Below, in pieces: positions 24,541 through 38,083 of a DNA stretch of 64,000 nt. A model generated the notes under the pieces. It made no database searches. It had not been told where the DNA came from and worked only from the letters and a program-made list of their open reading frames with translations. This stretch comes from Rutidosis leptorrhynchoides (taxonomy: Eukaryota; Streptophyta; Magnoliopsida; Asterales; Asteraceae), in contig NC_092335.1 of the NCBI RefSeq assembly GCF_046630445.1, positions 631,291,501 to 631,355,500 of the forward strand, read 5' to 3'. The position numbers were made by a program, and so were the translations under genes. How positions within the stretch are numbered: position 1 is the stretch's first letter; each line of letters starts with the position of its first letter.

Positions 24541-25125
24541 AAAGATTGGTCATAAAGTTAGGGCCAAAGTGAGGTGAGGAAAAGAAAAAGATCGAGAAGG
24601 AACGTGCGTTTGGGTTGCAGGATTGTAGTGATGACGACGAGGTGGGGGAGGCGATTCAAAAGACTTTCAAATATTCTCAAATTGATGGGGTTAAGTGGGC
24701 TTATGTGGGTTCGAGGTCGGGACCTGTGCTAGGAGACTATGGCTTTTTCAACGAATTTAGGAAAGATGGTTTGAAGTCTCAGTTGGCGGGAAGTCGGGGT
24801 TCGAATCTAGTCAACCTTTCGTTCAAGGCTAATGTGGATGGTGGTGTCAACAACAAAATATAGGTGATTGATTGGTTTAGCTTCCGGTGTGTGGTAAAGT
24901 GGTTGGTTTTTGTATGGTTCGATTCTTGCAAATGTATGTTATGTGTCCGTTAGGTTCTTTGCGAGGTTCGGGTCGAGTTAACGTTAGGTTGTTTCCATTT
25001 AGGGTCTTGTTCACTGTCTTCGAGCCTCGTCCGGAAAAACTTTTGTATTGTTGTTTTCTTTATCTCTTTCCGAGATTTAGATTCGTTTTAAAGTTTTCGT
25101 TTTTTATAAAAAATAAAATATAAAC
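24541..25125 (+). mobile_element. possible LINE fragment (ORF scrap plus 3' tail-like sequence)
   Basis: A Lys/Glu- then Asp-rich open frame runs to 24,863 (DCSDDDEVGEAIQKTF, GSRSGPVLGDYGFF) and is followed by T/G-rich non-coding DNA ending in TTTTTTATAAAAAATAAAAT, which resembles the 3' end of plant L1 elements. The RT-bearing LINE follows shortly. The ORF could be a piece of LINE ORF1 joined to a 3' untranslated region by internal deletion. I cannot assign it firmly. Confidence 0.35.
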
Positions 25126-25307
25126 TGATATGTATCTTTTTTCGAGATTTATTTATACAATTTGTTGAACATGTCTAACGTTCTACTGAACGATACAAGT
25201 GACAGCTGACTCCACCAACGGTTGACCATAAACTGATATAAAGTACAATCAATTGATCGCAACTCAATAAACGTACAACAATAAATCACAACTTAGAATA
25301 AAGTTCA

Positions 25308-26745
25308 AACCCTTGACAATATCCCAAAATTTTTTGAAGAACATCATGTTGAAACTGTCCGGCCCCGGTGCCTTGGTGCTTCCACACTCGTTTAAAGACT
25401 CGAAAATTCCGTTTTCACTAATGGGAGATTCAAGACTCTCTGCTTTCGCTTCCGACAATGTGGGATAGTTAAGATCTTCTAAACAAGGTCTATCACCAAT
25501 ATGAGCTTCGAAGAGTTTTGAAAAGTGAGCATAAGCCGCTTCTTTTATGTCATGCGGTTCTTCATTCCAAATCTCATTTATTGAAAACCCTCTAATGTTG
25601 TGATTTAGTGGCGGCTATCACTTGGTTTTGGGAGTCGGGGGAAATTTCTCGGGGATGCAACGCATCCTTTATTACCTTGATCCCCAAAAAACCGGATCCT
25701 TTAGGTCTTGGGGACTTTCGGCCCATTAGTTTGATCAATAGCTACTACAAGATCATCGCGAAGATTCTTTCCAATAGGTTACGTAGAGTGATTCCGGAGC
25801 TTGTGGGTGTGGAACAATCGACTTTCTTGAAAGGTAGATACATTCTTGACGGTGCCTTAATTGCTAATGAGACTTTAGACTACCTTAAGGTTTAAAAGAA
25901 AAAAGGTATTATCTTCAAAGTTGACTTCGAGAAAGCTTTTGATAGTCTCAATTGGGACTTCTTGATGGAAGTTATGAAATGCATGGGGTTTGGTGAAAAG
26001 TGGAGGAAATGGATAAACAATTGTCTTAAATCGGCTTCAATTTCGGTATTAGTCAATGGCTCCCCTTCTCATGAATTTTCTTTAGGGAGAGGCGTCCTAC
26101 AAGGTGATCCGCTCTCACCCTTTTTGTTTATTCTAGCGGCGGAAGGTTTGAATCTTCTTACTAAGGCGGCGATTGATAAGGGTATTTTCAAAGGGGTGAG
26201 TGTTGGAAATGACAACATTGTGATTTCCCATCTTCAATATGTGGACGACACAATTTTCTTTGGCGATTGGAGTAACATCAATGCTCATAACCTCATCAAC
26301 ATTCTTAAGTGTTTTGAATTAATGTCGGGTCTCAAAGTTAACTACCAAAAAAGTTGTGTCTATGGCATTGGGGTGAGTATCTTTGAAGTCGAATCACTAG
26401 CCCGTAGGATGAGTTGTCAAGTAGGGAAATTCCTTTTCACTTACTTGGGTCTCCCCATTGGTGTAAACATGAATAAGCTAAGTGCTTGGCAACCGGTTAT
26501 TGATAAATTCAAAAGAAGACTCTCAGAGCGGAAAATGCGTTCGATGTCCTTTGGTGGTCGATTAATCCTTGTCAAATTGGTTCTCAATAGTCTCCCCTTG
26601 TATTACTTCTCCCTCTTCCATGCTCCACCGTGTGTCATCAAAGCCCTTGAAAGTGTAAGGTGTTCTTTTTTTAGGGGGGTGACATTTCGAAAAAAGGATT
26701 TCTTGGGTAAAATAGGATAATGTTATTGCACCTTATGGGGTGGGA
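25308..26745 (+). mobile_element. L1-type LINE fragment with inverted 5' part (twin-priming structure)
   Basis: 25,308-25,594 encodes, on the minus strand, the region before the reverse transcriptase fingers (ALNECGSTKAPGPD-like text: SLNECGSTKAPGPDSFNMMF, FFKKFWDIVKG). From about 25,595 the plus strand continues with the next part of the same protein (AAITWFWESGEISRGCNASF, LIPKKPDPLGLGDFRPISLI, DFEKAFDSLNWDFL, GVLQGDPLSPFLFILAAEGL, active site QYVDDTIFFG). The protein order is continuous across the junction but the strand flips. The RT part has a stop near 25,893 and a frame change near 26,700, and the 3' end is lost at about 26,745. The plus-strand arm is the sense part; the inverted arm is minus. 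Confidence 0.85.
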
Positions 26746-26877
26746 GTAGGGATGGCAATGGCCACCCGATCCGGTGGATATCCACCCGATCCACCCGCTT
26801 CGTGATGGATATGGACGAAACTAAATGGATATGGATATGGATATGGATGAACCTAAATGGATATGGATATAGACATG
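26746..26877. repeat. GGATGGCAATGG block with degenerate ATGGAT hexamers
   Basis: A short CCACCCGATCC-rich segment leads into imperfect ATGGAT/ATGGATATGG repeats at about 26,807-26,870. Blocks starting GGGATGGCAATGG are common beside plant transposons. It lies between the broken LINE and the LTR of element B. Confidence 0.6.
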
Positions 26878-28494
26878 TGTGATGACCCGTCCAAATCTAT
26901 TTGGACGAATACATCATTCATTCATTTCATATTGAGGTTTTGACTTCTATATGATACGTTTTGTAAACATTGCATTCTTTTGAAAAGGCACACCATAAAT
27001 GAATATATAAATCCAAGGTTTTCGACGTCTGATGATTTCTTCGTATAGACAATTACAGTATATAATAGTTTACAATGCTACATACGTTGATAATGCAGTC
27101 AAAATAAGATACATGATGATGATTTTGTGAATGCAAAGTTTTCTTGAATAAAGCATGTACGACTCCATGCACATAGCTTGTATAACGTATAAGCAAACAG
27201 CGGAAGACTTCTAGGAACCTGAGAATAAACATGCTTAAAAGTGTCAACACAAAGGTTGGTGAGTTCATAGTTTTAATGTTGCGCATAATCTGTATATAAA
27301 GGTGGATCACAAGATTTCAGTTGTTTCATCCGAAACGTTTATCAAAAGATTCTACGTAACAGAGCACCATGGTAACTAAACTTAACGTTATAATGATAAT
27401 TACCCTATTCGTTTTAATACACGCAAACCAACGTGTCATAAACTCAAATAACATACGTCCGTTAAAAGGCTAGCGCTCTAGCTCGGACGGGGATGTCAAG
27501 CCCTATGGATCCATATACTATTATTCGCGCCCACCAGTCCACATCCTATGTACCGGCAGCTACTAGTTACCAAAGTTAAGGGATTTTCGGTTTAACTCAG
27601 TGTAGAATTAAGTATGTACTTGTATCCATTGCGTTTAAAATAAATTGCATTTATTCTCCGCCCAAAATATTTAAAGTATTTAAAAAGGGATCTATAAACT
27701 CACCTTAGTAGCACATAAGGTCATTCACCGAAATGTGACCGAAACTCGGAATGAAAAATAACCGTAGATCTCAACCTAGAGAACATATGTTGGTCAATAA
27801 ATGTCTAACAAGCTAGGTCGGGTCATAGTGTATCACAATCCTAATGTTCGAGACCGACATGCAAAAGTTAACAAAAGTCATCTCAAAAGTTAACCTGACC
27901 CAATATGATCTTTAAATCTATACATGTTCATTAACATAGTATAAGTTTTGATAATTGAACGAATTTATAGTTTATCAAACTCAAAATATTATTTATTTCA
28001 GGAGCTATATTATATTTGAATTATCATGGCAATCGAAAATATTATATTATTTCACATAGCTTTTCAATACTTGTAAAATCAGATTATAGTGTTTATAAAG
28101 CTTTCAAATATGATAAGACAGTCAACTTTAACAATTGTTCAACAAAACGAGACGTGCCTTATATAGAAATTCATTTACTCGATTAGTAATATCTAAAAAT
28201 CCAATTTATCAATCTCATAGACAAGTTGTTTAAATATTAATTTACAGTTTCAAACACAATTTCAATTAACGTCAAACATAATTCAGTTGACCATATCTTT
28301 TAATCCGTTCATCGAAATCACGCGATTTCTAAATGAAAAGTTAATAATTTTTCGCCAGATTTCCAAAAACATGCATATCATATACCTTATCTCAGTAGCA
28401 TATGTATCAAATTCATAATTCATCAAAACTATCTAATGATGAAAATTAAAACATACAAGCATGCATAAACATATATACTCGAGCACTAGACATG

Positions 28495-30853
28495 TGTAGT
28501 GACCCAACTTTTTCATGTTTATATATATATATATATATATTAAATGAAATTGTTATTTACATGATTAAGTGTTTCCAACATGTTAAGCAATCAAACTTGT
28601 TAAGACTTGATTAATTGAAATAGGTTTCATATAGACAATTGACCACCCAAGTTGACCGGTGATTCACGAACGTTAAAACTTGTAAGAACTATATGATGAC
28701 ATATATATGGATATATATATAGTTAACATGATATTATGATAAGTAAACATATCATTAAGTATATTAACAATGAACTACATATGTAAAAGCAAGACTACTA
28801 ACTTAATGATTTTGAAACGAGACATATATGTAACGATTATCGTTGTAACGACATTTAATTTATATATATATATATATATATATCATATTAAGAGATATTC
28901 ATACATCATATTATCATGATAATATAATAATTTAAAAATCTCATTTGATATTATAAACATTGGGTTAACAACATTTAACAAGATCGTTAACCTAAAGGTA
29001 TCAAAACAACACTTACATGTAACGACTAACGATGACTTAACGACTCAGTTAAAATGTATATACATGTAGTGTTTTAATATGTATTCATACACTTTTGAAA
29101 GACTTCAAGACACTTATCAAAATACTTCTACTTAACAAAAATGCTTACAATTACATCCTCGTTCAGTTTCATCAACAATTCTACTCGTACAATACACAGC
29201 TTTTAGATGTATGTACTATTGGTATATACATTCCAATGATCAGCTCTTAGCAGCCCATGTGAGTCACCTAACACATTTAGGAACCATCATTTGGCAACTA
29301 GCATGAAATATCTCATAAAATTACAAAAATATGAGTAATCATTCATGACTTATTTACATGAAAACAAAATTACATATCCTTTATATCTAATCCATACACC
29401 AACGACCAAAAACACCTAAAAACACTTTCATTCTTCAATTTTCTTCATCTAATTGATCTCTCTCAAGTTCTATCTTCAAGTTCTAAGTGTTCTTCATAAA
29501 TTCTACAAGTTCTAGTTTCATAAAATCAAGAATACTTCCAAGTTTGCTATCTTACTTCCAATCTTGTAGAGTGATCATTCAACCTCAAGAAATCTTTCTT
29601 ATTTACAGTAAGATATCTTTCTAATACAAGGTAATACTCATATTCAAACTTTGATTCAATTTCTATAACTATAACAATCTTATTTCGAGTGGAAATCTTA
29701 CTTGAACTTGTTTTTTGTGTCATGATTCTGCTTCAAGAACTTTCAAGCCATCCAAGGATCCTTTGAAGCTAGATCCATTTTTTTCATTTCCATTAGCTTT
29801 ATCCAGAAAACTTGAGGTAGTAATGATGTTCATAACATCATTCGATTCATACATATAAAGCTATCTTATTCGAAGGTTTAAACTTGTAATCACTAGAACA
29901 TAGTTTAGTTAATTCTAAACTTGTTCGCAAACAAAAGTTAATCCTTCTAACTTGACTTTTAAAATCAACTAAACACATGTTCTATATCTATATGATATGC
30001 TAACTTAATGATTTAAAACCTGGAAACACGAAGAACACTGTAAAACCGGACATACGCCGTCGTAGTAACACCGCGGGCAGTTTTGGGTTAGTTAATTAAA
30101 AATTATGATAAACTTTGATTTAAAAGTGGTTCTTCTGGAAAAATGATTTTTCTTATGAACATGAAACTATATCCAAAAATCATGGTTAAACTCAAAGTGG
30201 AAGTTTGTTTTCTAAAATGGTCATCTAGACGTCGTTCTTTCGACTGAAATGACTACCTTTACAAAAACGACTTGTAACTTATATTTCTGACTATAAACCT
30301 ATACTTTTTCTGTTTAAATTCATAAAATAGAGTTCAATATGAAACCATAGCAATTTGATTCACTCAAAACGGATTTAAAATGAAGAAGTTATGGGTAAAA
30401 CAAGATTGGATAATTTTTCTTGTTGTAGCAACGTGAAAATTGGTAACAAATCTATATTAATCATATCCTAGCTAACTTATATTGTATTATACATGTATTC
30501 TAATATATTATGTAATCTTGGGATACCATAGACACGTATGCAAATGTTTTGACATATCATATCGACCCATGTGTATATATTATTTGGAACAACCATAGAC
30601 ACTCTATATGCAGTAATGTGGGAGTTAGCTATACAGGGTTGAGGTTGATTCCAAAAATATATATACTTTGAGTTGTGATCTAGCCTGAGACGTGTATACA
30701 CTAGGTCGTGGATTGATTCAAGATAATATATATCAATTTTTTTTTTCTGTACATCTAACTTTGGACAACTAGTTGTAGGTTACTAACGAGGACAGCTGAC
30801 TTAATGAACTTAAAACATCAAAATGTATTAAAAGTGTTGTAAATATATTTTGA
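28495..30853 (+). repeat. 5' LTR of A, left part
   Basis: Matches 47,788-50,150 in the 3' LTR apart from scattered substitutions and different lengths of the TA runs near 28,520, 28,720 and 28,870. It ends at the TTTGA copy (30,849-30,853) that marks the insertion of N. Confidence 0.93.
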
Positions 30854-33043
30854 ACTTTTAACGCCTTGATTCGAGTAAATTTTTTTTTTTTTTTTTTTTT
30901 TTTTTGAAAAGTTAAGTTACTGGCCGGACAAGGCATTTGCCGCGGCGCGGCCTGCCTTGTCGCGGCGCGACACAACACATAAAATTTTTATCTCCTTAAC
31001 CCAACTTCTGTTTTGAACCTTAGTTCATTGCCGCGGCGCGGAGCCCTTGGCCGCGGCGCGACATAACACTGGTCCGGGTGCCTGACCTGCAACATTTTAC
31101 TTAAACCAACTTTTGCACATTTCATCATTCTCAAACACATTTAAAACAGCATAATTCATCCACCAACATAAAGATTCAGTTTCTAATATCTTAGACCATC
31201 CATAAACAACATTTAGACTTCAAAACATGTTTTCATACTCCAACCATCATTAGGTCCCAAGTTTGACAACAACAAACATGACTCATACCAAAACACTAGG
31301 CGTTGATAAGCGGTAACCATGGAGCGTGTTTACAATAAGGGACTTGCAATACCACTTACTCTAATGCCAATGCTCCTCAAGTGCTTCACACGGGTTCCTT
31401 ACCTTCACGATGGACTTTAGTACCTAAAACATAAAACATCATGGGGGTAAGTTTTTACACTTAGTGAGTTATAGGAAAGTAATAAAACACAAAACACAAA
31501 ACATTTGGGCACAAATCATAACACTTATCCTTCAACCCATTGGTTGCTTGCATACATTCGGATCCAATTCATTCATACCATAGACATGACTTACTAGGCC
31601 GAACCTAGTAATCATGCCTAAGCTAACCATAGACATACTAAATATGCCTAAGCTATCATCATCTCATACATAGACACTTAATGTGTCTAAGCTAACACAA
31701 ACCATAGGCAAGATTACTAGCAATGTAATAACCTTGCCTAAGCTAAACATCAACCATAGATACAACTATTAGGTTAACCCAATAGTTCTATCTAAGCTAC
31801 ATAACTAGTGCACTTAGTCGTTTCTCTCTTGCACGGATGCAATCCGAGAACACTAAGCCACTCTTGACCCGCCCATATTACCCCCTATGAACTCACCTTG
31901 CTTAATTGAATTTCCTTGATCACTTGAAATCTCTTTTCCTTGATTAGCACCTATACATGAGCTAATCCCATTAATCACATAACTCAATCAAAAACACAAC
32001 TTTCTTGAATCATTACATCTTTTCATACTTACACACACATTTAACCCCCTAATCACAACAAGCATACAAGTAGCCTTAAAATCTCATTTTTCCTAAGATG
32101 ACAATGTTACCAATTCAACATCACATTTTAATCATGTACATTACTAACTCATCCCTTTTAGCTCTATCATGCAACTTTTTCTTTAATCCTTTCATTAATC
32201 ATCAAATGTGCATAGTAATCCAATTTCATTACTAACACCATTAAATTATCAAATTATCAATTTCTATAACTTACAACTATAACAAAAGTTCATACATGAA
32301 CATCCTTCATCACAATTTCTAGCTAGAACACATAATCATCTCTTTGAGACATTTTAACAAACACTTGGTGTGCATGACTAGAAACTTAACTAGAACATCA
32401 CCAAATTCACCATATTCATAACAAAAAATCCATCATGCAAGTCTATACATAATTCCTCTTCCAAAATCAATAACAATTACATTCTAACTCAAACAATTGT
32501 GCACAATTCAACAACTAGCAACTATTTAAGCATAAAACTCATCATAAACACACCATATAAGCAATACTTGGACACAAAATCCATACCTTGACTTTTAGAG
32601 TTTAAGAACCCTAATTGTGCACAAAGAGAGTGAAATTGGAAGATTAGAGCTTGCTAAAGTGATTAGGGTGTCTTAGATTTCACTAATTCAAGATTGCATG
32701 AGTTTAATTTTAACAATTGATGGATCCTCCTCTTCCCTTTGCAAATGTCGACACTCACAAGAACTCCAGGAAGGTTTTCTGTATTTTGCACTTAATAATT
32801 TATTTTTCCAGCATTTTAATCCCTTTTATATAAAATAACTTTGGCTTATTAGCAATTTCTACCCTCCCCACCACAACTATGGTTAGAGAAGTCCTTATTC
32901 TTAACTTTTCACCCTTAGTCCTTCCTAACTTAACCAATAAACTTAACTTTTATCCATTTAACATAAAATAACCTTTACCATTTAATTTCTTAGCAATAAA
33001 AAAATTTACATAAAATAATACCTTAAATATTTGGGATGTTACA
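30854..33043 (-). repeat. 3' LTR of N
   Basis: Holds four copies of a GC-rich motif built on CGCGGCGCG at about 30,939-30,971 and 31,030-31,062, near the LTR's downstream end, in otherwise AT-rich DNA. Confidence 0.95.
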
Positions 33044-36000
33044 ACTCTCCCCCTCTTGGATCGTTCGCGTCCTCGCGAACCATTCTTGATGCAACGACGG
33101 ATAATACTTCAAGAGCCATTCTTCGGGTTCCCATGTACACTCGGAACCTTTTCTAAATTGCCATAATACCTTCAATAATATTACCGACTTATTCCTCAAG
33201 TGCTTAACCTTTTGATCCATAATTTTTATCGGCTTTTCCGCATACCTTAACTTATTATCGACCTCAATTTCATTCAAAGGAACATAGGTTGATTCATCTG
33301 CCAAACATTTCCTCAATTGTGACACGTGAAACGTGTCATGTATATTACTCAATTCATCGGGTAGAGCCAAACGGTAGGCTACCTTCCCAACTTTCGCCAC
33401 TATCTCAAATGGTCCCACGAACCTTGGACCCAATTTTCCCCTCTTTCTAAAACGAATGATGCCTTTCCATGGAGAAACTTTTAGCATCACTTTATCACCT
33501 ACTTGAAATTCTATCGGTTTTCTCCTTTTATCTACATAAGACTTTTGTCGATCTTGTGCCGCCTTTATTCTTTCACGAATTTGGTCAATCATCTCGGTGG
33601 TTTGTTGTACTATTTCCGTGCTTCCTAATTCCCGTTGACCTACTTCGCCCCAACAAATCGGGGTTCTACACCTCCTTCCATACAACATCTCATATGGTGC
33701 CATTCCAATTGTAGAGTGATAACTATTGTTGTATGAAAATTCAACTAATGGTAAATGAGCATCCCAACTACCACCAAAATCGATAACACATGCTCTTAAC
33801 ATATCCTCGAGAGTTTGTATAGTCCGCTCACTTTGTCCATCCGTTTGCGGGTGAAACGCGGTACTTACATGTAACTTAGTACCCATTTCCTCTTGAAACT
33901 TTCTCCAATATCGCGATGTAAATCGGGTGTCTCGATCCGAAACAATAGAAACCGGCACTCCATGCCTTGCAACAACTTCTTTCATATATAACTTTGACAT
34001 TGCTTCCGACGACGAAGCTTCTCTTATTGCCAAAAATAATGCACTCTTAGTCAATCTATCAACAATAACCCAAATTGCATCGTGTTGTCTAGGGGTCTTA
34101 GGCAACTTAGTCACTAAATCCATCGTAATATGCTCCCATTTCCACACCGGTACCTCTAAAGGTTGCATTTTACCGTAGGGCATTTGATGATCGGCTTTCA
34201 CTTGAAGACAAGTAAGACACTTGTGCACATACTTAACTATATCCCTCTTCATTCCCGGCCACCAATAGTCTTTCCTTAAATCTCTATACATTTTCGTAGC
34301 ACCGGGGTGAATCGAATACTTAGACTTGTGAGCTAAGTCAAGGAGCTCACTTCTAACATCACTTTGCAAAGGTACCCAAATTCTCCCATATCTAAGCCTT
34401 AAACCACGAGAATCTACCACAAAATCGTCAACTTGCCCCTTGATTCTTTCTTTTCTCACGTTTTCGGGCGATAATGCTTCACCTTGTGCAACACGAATAT
34501 CATCAAATATTTGAGGTGATATTACCATAGCCAAACTTGTTATCTTAATCGGTTGATGACTTGACTTCCTACTAAGAGCATCCGCTACTACATTCGCTTT
34601 TCCGGGGTGATATAAGATCTCACAATCATAATCTTTCACCAAATCGAGACCTCTCCTTTGCCTATCGTTCAAATCCCTTTGATCAAACAAATACTTTAAG
34701 TTCTTATGATCGGTATAAATGGAAAACTTAACACCATAAAGATAATGACGCCAAATCTTTAGAGCAAAAACCACGGCCGTCAATTCTAAATCATGCGTAG
34801 GATAGCGTTTCTCGTGTTCCTTCAATTGTCGGGAAGCATAAGCTATGACCTTCCCATTTTGCATCAATACACACCCTAAGTCTTTCTTAGAAGCATCACA
34901 ATAAACCGTCATGTTCTCATTCCCTTCCGGTAAAACCAATATGGGAGCTTGAACGAGCTTCTCCTTAAGGAGTTGAAACGCTTGTTCTTGCTTTTCTTCC
35001 CATCTCCATGGCACACTTTTACGAGTCAACTTGGTGAGTGGGGTGGCTATTCTAGAAAAATCTTGTATAAATCGCCGATAATACCCCGCTAAACCTAGAA
35101 AACTCCTAACCTCGGTAGGATTCGTAGGTGGTTCCCATCTCATAATTGCCTCTATCTTCACCGGATCAACACAAATACCCTTCTTGTTAATGACATGGCC
35201 CAAAAATTGAACTTCACGAAGCCAAAACTCGCACTTAGAGAACTTAGCAAACAATCTTTCTCTTCTTAAAGTCTCTAATACTTGTCTTAAATGTACCGTA
35301 TGTTCCTCTTCACTCTTAGAATATACCAAAATGTCATCAATGAACACAATTACAAACCTATCAAGCATCGGTCGACAAACTCTATTCATCAAATCCATAA
35401 ACGCGGCCGGAGCATTTGTTAATCCAAACGGCATAACCACAAACTCATAATGACCATACCTTGTTCGAAAAGCCGTTTTAGGGACATCTTCTTCCCTCAC
35501 CTTCAATTGATGGTAACCCGACCTTAAATCTATCTTTGAAAAGAAACTAGCACCTTGTAGTTGATCAAACAAATCGTCTATCCTTGGCAACGGGTACTTG
35601 TTCTTAATAGTGACTTTATTCAATTCTCGATAATCAATACACATTCTCATAGTTCCATCCTTCTTTTTCACAAATAAAACCGGAGCTCCCCAAGGTGAAC
35701 TACTAGGACGTATAAAACCTTTATCTATCAAATCTTGTAATTGAGTCATCATTTCTCTCATTTCCGACGGGGCTAATCGATAGGGAGCTTTGGCAATTGG
35801 CGTGGCCCCGGGTATCAAATCTATTCTAAACTCTACCTCTCGCTCGGGAGGTACACCGGGCAATTCACTTGGAAACACATCCGGAAACTCGTTAACTATT
35901 GGTACATCATCTAATTCAACAACCTTTTTCGAATCATCAACAACATGTGCCAAAAACGCACAACACCCATGAGACAAAAATCTTTTAGCCTTAGCATATG

Positions 36001-37687
36001 TGCATATAGGAATTGCACGCCTAGCTCGTTCCCCATAAATCCATATAACTTTTCCACTTGGTGATTGAACTAACACTATTTTCTTACGACACAAAATTAT
36101 CCCCTCATTGTCATCTAGCCAATCCATGCCCACAATTACTTGAAATTCCCCCATTTGCATGGGTATTAAATCAATGACAAACTTTTCATCATCCAAAATA
36201 ATTTCACACCCCTTAATGATACTATACACCATCACGGTCTTATTATCTGCTATTTCAACCTCTAATGGGTGTTCTAACATACTTGGGGTCATATTAAAAT
36301 GCTTACAAAAAGAATATGATACAAACGACCGCGTAGCACCGGAATCAAACAAAACATGCGCAGGTAAAGAGTTTACAATAAAGGTACCTGACACCACATT
36401 TTGGGACTCCTTCGCTTCGAGTGCGGTAATCTGATGAGCTCGGGCCCTTGGTCGGCTATCACTAGTCTTCGGTTCCGTCTTAACCTCTTTCTTAACACTA
36501 CCACTAGCTAAATCCTTCTTGTATTCCGGACATTCGGCTTGAAAGTGACCTTTCTCAAAACAATAATAACATTGCTTACCTTTCTTAGGACATTCGGCGG
36601 CCCTATGTCCCGGCTTTCCACAAGAGTAACAATCGGAGGTACCCGCTTTACATTCACCCGTATGATTTTTACCACATCTAGTACACAACTTGGCTTCTTT
36701 CCCACCGCTCTTACCCGACACAAAACCCCCTTTTGACTTGTGCGGGGATTCGGAACCAAACTTACCCTTCTTCGGACTAACATTATGCATCGCCTTAGAG
36801 TCTTGATCTAACTTCCGTTTAAACGCCGCCTTCTTCCTAAGTTCATGCTCTCTAACAAGTGCTCTATTCATCATCTCGGCTAAGGTCTTATAAGTGCTCT
36901 TGTCGATAAATTCACTTATCTCGGGATTTAACTTTTCATGATAATGATCCATCATCAACTTGGGACTTGACACGAAGTCCGGACAAAAACGAGACTTGTC
37001 ATTGAACTCAGCATTAAACTCGGTCACCGACTTACTTCCATGCTCTATATTCATAAACTCGGATTTCAACCTACTAACCTCGGCGGGCGGAGCAAATTGA
37101 GTCATAAACATTTCACGGAATTTGTCCCATGAGAAACTTGTAGCCACGTCTCGCCCATGAGACTTAACTATAAAATTCCACCACTCATAACCACTACCCT
37201 TCATTTGATGTGCCGCGTAAATTACCTTTAAATGCTCGGGGCATTCACATAACATAAAAGTTTCTTCAATTTCGTCTATCCACCTTTGACTAACGATTGG
37301 GTCAACCTTACCATGAAACTCGGGGGGATGGCAATTTGCAAAGTTCTTGTATTCAAAACGATCATCCTTCTTCTTTGGGGCTTCTACCTCTTCTTGTCTT
37401 ACCCCACTACCGCCTTCACCTCTTAAGGTAGGGTTATTAGCAATAAGAGTCTTTAACTTCTCATCTAATTGATCATTGATCAATGTCTTGATCTTTTCTA
37501 ACAAGGTTGGGGTATAACGTATCAAGGCTTGCCCTATTTGCCCCGAAATGTCATTTGGCATGTTAACTTCTTCCGATTCGTTTTGAGAGTCTTCTATAGA
37601 CTCCGTGGATGGGGTGCGGACGTACTCATCATCCTCATCTTGACCTCGGTTTGGTGATACAATAGCCATTCTGAAAATTACATTCAA
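33023..37687 (-). CDS. gag-pol polyprotein of gypsy element N
   Basis: A single frame of about 1,550 codons; the likely used start is [14 protein letters not shown] a few codons in (37,669). Domains in order: gag core about 130-260; two CCHC knuckles at about 353-366 ([14 protein letters not shown]) and 373-386 ([14 protein letters not shown]); aspartic protease with [10 protein letters not shown] near 448; reverse transcriptase 620-810 with [10 protein letters not shown] near 782; RNase H from about 925 (VYCDAS); integrase with an HHCC zinc finger at about 1125-1160 and catalytic D (TMDLVTK, near 1190), D (VSDRDTRF, near 1251) and E (GQSERT, near 1288); and a chromodomain-like tail at about 1495-1540. 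The order RT-RNase H-integrase marks Ty3/gypsy, and the tail points to the chromoviruses (Tekay/Del-like). The frame runs through the polypurine tract and stops about 20 bases inside the 3' LTR. Confidence 0.96.
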   Translation of the reverse strand: MNVIFRMAIVSPNRGQDEDDEYVRTPSTESIEDSQNESEEVNMPNDISGQIGQALIRYTPTLLEKIKTLINDQLDEKLKTLIANNPTLRGEGGSGVRQEEVEAPKKKDDRFEYKNFANCHPPEFHGKVDPIVSQRWIDEIEETFMLCECPEHLKVIYAAHQMKGSGYEWWNFIVKSHGRDVATSFSWDKFREMFMTQFAPPAEVSRLKSEFMNIEHGSKSVTEFNAEFNDKSRFCPDFVSSPKLMMDHYHEKLNPEISEFIDKSTYKTLAEMMNRALVREHELRKKAAFKRKLDQDSKAMHNVSPKKGKFGSESPHKSKGGFVSGKSGGKEAKLCTRCGKNHTGECKAGTSDCYSCGKPGHRAAECPKKGKQCYYCFEKGHFQAECPEYKKDLASGSVKKEVKTEPKTSDSRPRARAHQITALEAKESQNVVSGTFIVNSLPAHVLFDSGATRSFVSYSFCKHFNMTPSMLEHPLEVEIADNKTVMVYSIIKGCEIILDDEKFVIDLIPMQMGEFQVIVGMDWLDDNEGIILCRKKIVLVQSPSGKVIWIYGERARRAIPICTYAKAKRFLSHGCCAFLAHVVDDSKKVVELDDVPIVNEFPDVFPSELPGVPPEREVEFRIDLIPGATPIAKAPYRLAPSEMREMMTQLQDLIDKGFIRPSSSPWGAPVLFVKKKDGTMRMCIDYRELNKVTIKNKYPLPRIDDLFDQLQGASFFSKIDLRSGYHQLKVREEDVPKTAFRTRYGHYEFVVMPFGLTNAPAAFMDLMNRVCRPMLDRFVIVFIDDILVYSKSEEEHTVHLRQVLETLRRERLFAKFSKCEFWLREVQFLGHVINKKGICVDPVKIEAIMRWEPPTNPTEVRSFLGLAGYYRRFIQDFSRIATPLTKLTRKSVPWRWEEKQEQAFQLLKEKLVQAPILVLPEGNENMTVYCDASKKDLGCVLMQNGKVIAYASRQLKEHEKRYPTHDLELTAVVFALKIWRHYLYGVKFSIYTDHKNLKYLFDQRDLNDRQRRGLDLVKDYDCEILYHPGKANVVADALSRKSSHQPIKITSLAMVISPQIFDDIRVAQGEALSPENVRKERIKGQVDDFVVDSRGLRLRYGRIWVPLQSDVRSELLDLAHKSKYSIHPGATKMYRDLRKDYWWPGMKRDIVKYVHKCLTCLQVKADHQMPYGKMQPLEVPVWKWEHITMDLVTKLPKTPRQHDAIWVIVDRLTKSALFLAIREASSSEAMSKLYMKEVVARHGVPVSIVSDRDTRFTSRYWRKFQEEMGTKLHVSTAFHPQTDGQSERTIQTLEDMLRACVIDFGGSWDAHLPLVEFSYNNSYHSTIGMAPYEMLYGRRCRTPICWGEVGQRELGSTEIVQQTTEMIDQIRERIKAAQDRQKSYVDKRRKPIEFQVGDKVMLKVSPWKGIIRFRKRGKLGPRFVGPFEIVAKVGKVAYRLALPDELSNIHDTFHVSQLRKCLADESTYVPLNEIEVDNKLRYAEKPIKIMDQKVKHLRNKSVILLKVLWQFRKGSECTWEPEEWLLKYYPSLHQEWFARTRTIQEGESCNIPNI

Positions 37688-38083
37688 CCCATTAGTTCAA
37701 ATACCGGTAACACCATTATTCATCAAAACCAAACAATCTGAAAGAATTCCTAACTCGATTCACCATGACCATAGTAGACGTCCATGTGTACTAGAATGAA
37801 GTAATAGCAATGGCCTGTTGTTATTACACCATTTCATTACACATCTAGTCTACCACGACATCATGGCTAGCGAGTATCAAACTCCTTACATAAACCAATT
37901 CGTAATCTTATTCATTATTCTATGGGTCTTGTCAATGACTCTACCCTATGGAGCATGGCACAACTATACGACTTAAACACTTATGCAAGTCCTAAACCGC
38001 TTATCCTTTCACAACAATGGTTTAAGCCTAGATAATCCCTATCGTGGGTTATCCAAGTCCCTTAAACCTCAGCTCTGATACCA
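37688..38083 (-). other. 5' leader and primer-binding site of N
   Basis: Between the 5' LTR and gag. The first 13 bases after the LTR (minus strand, 38,083 downward) read TGGTATCAGAGCT, complementary to the 3' end of plant initiator Met-tRNA. No extra ORF is seen in this leader, unlike element A. Confidence 0.85.

Noticed and set aside
30477-30701. Minus-strand ORF repeated at about 49,778-50,053 and 58,351-58,638
   Set aside because: Repeats only because it lies in the LTRs of A and A'; it is LTR sequence without a protein-like pattern.
33469-36736. Plus-strand open frames over element N
   Set aside because: Antisense shadows of the gag-pol frame.
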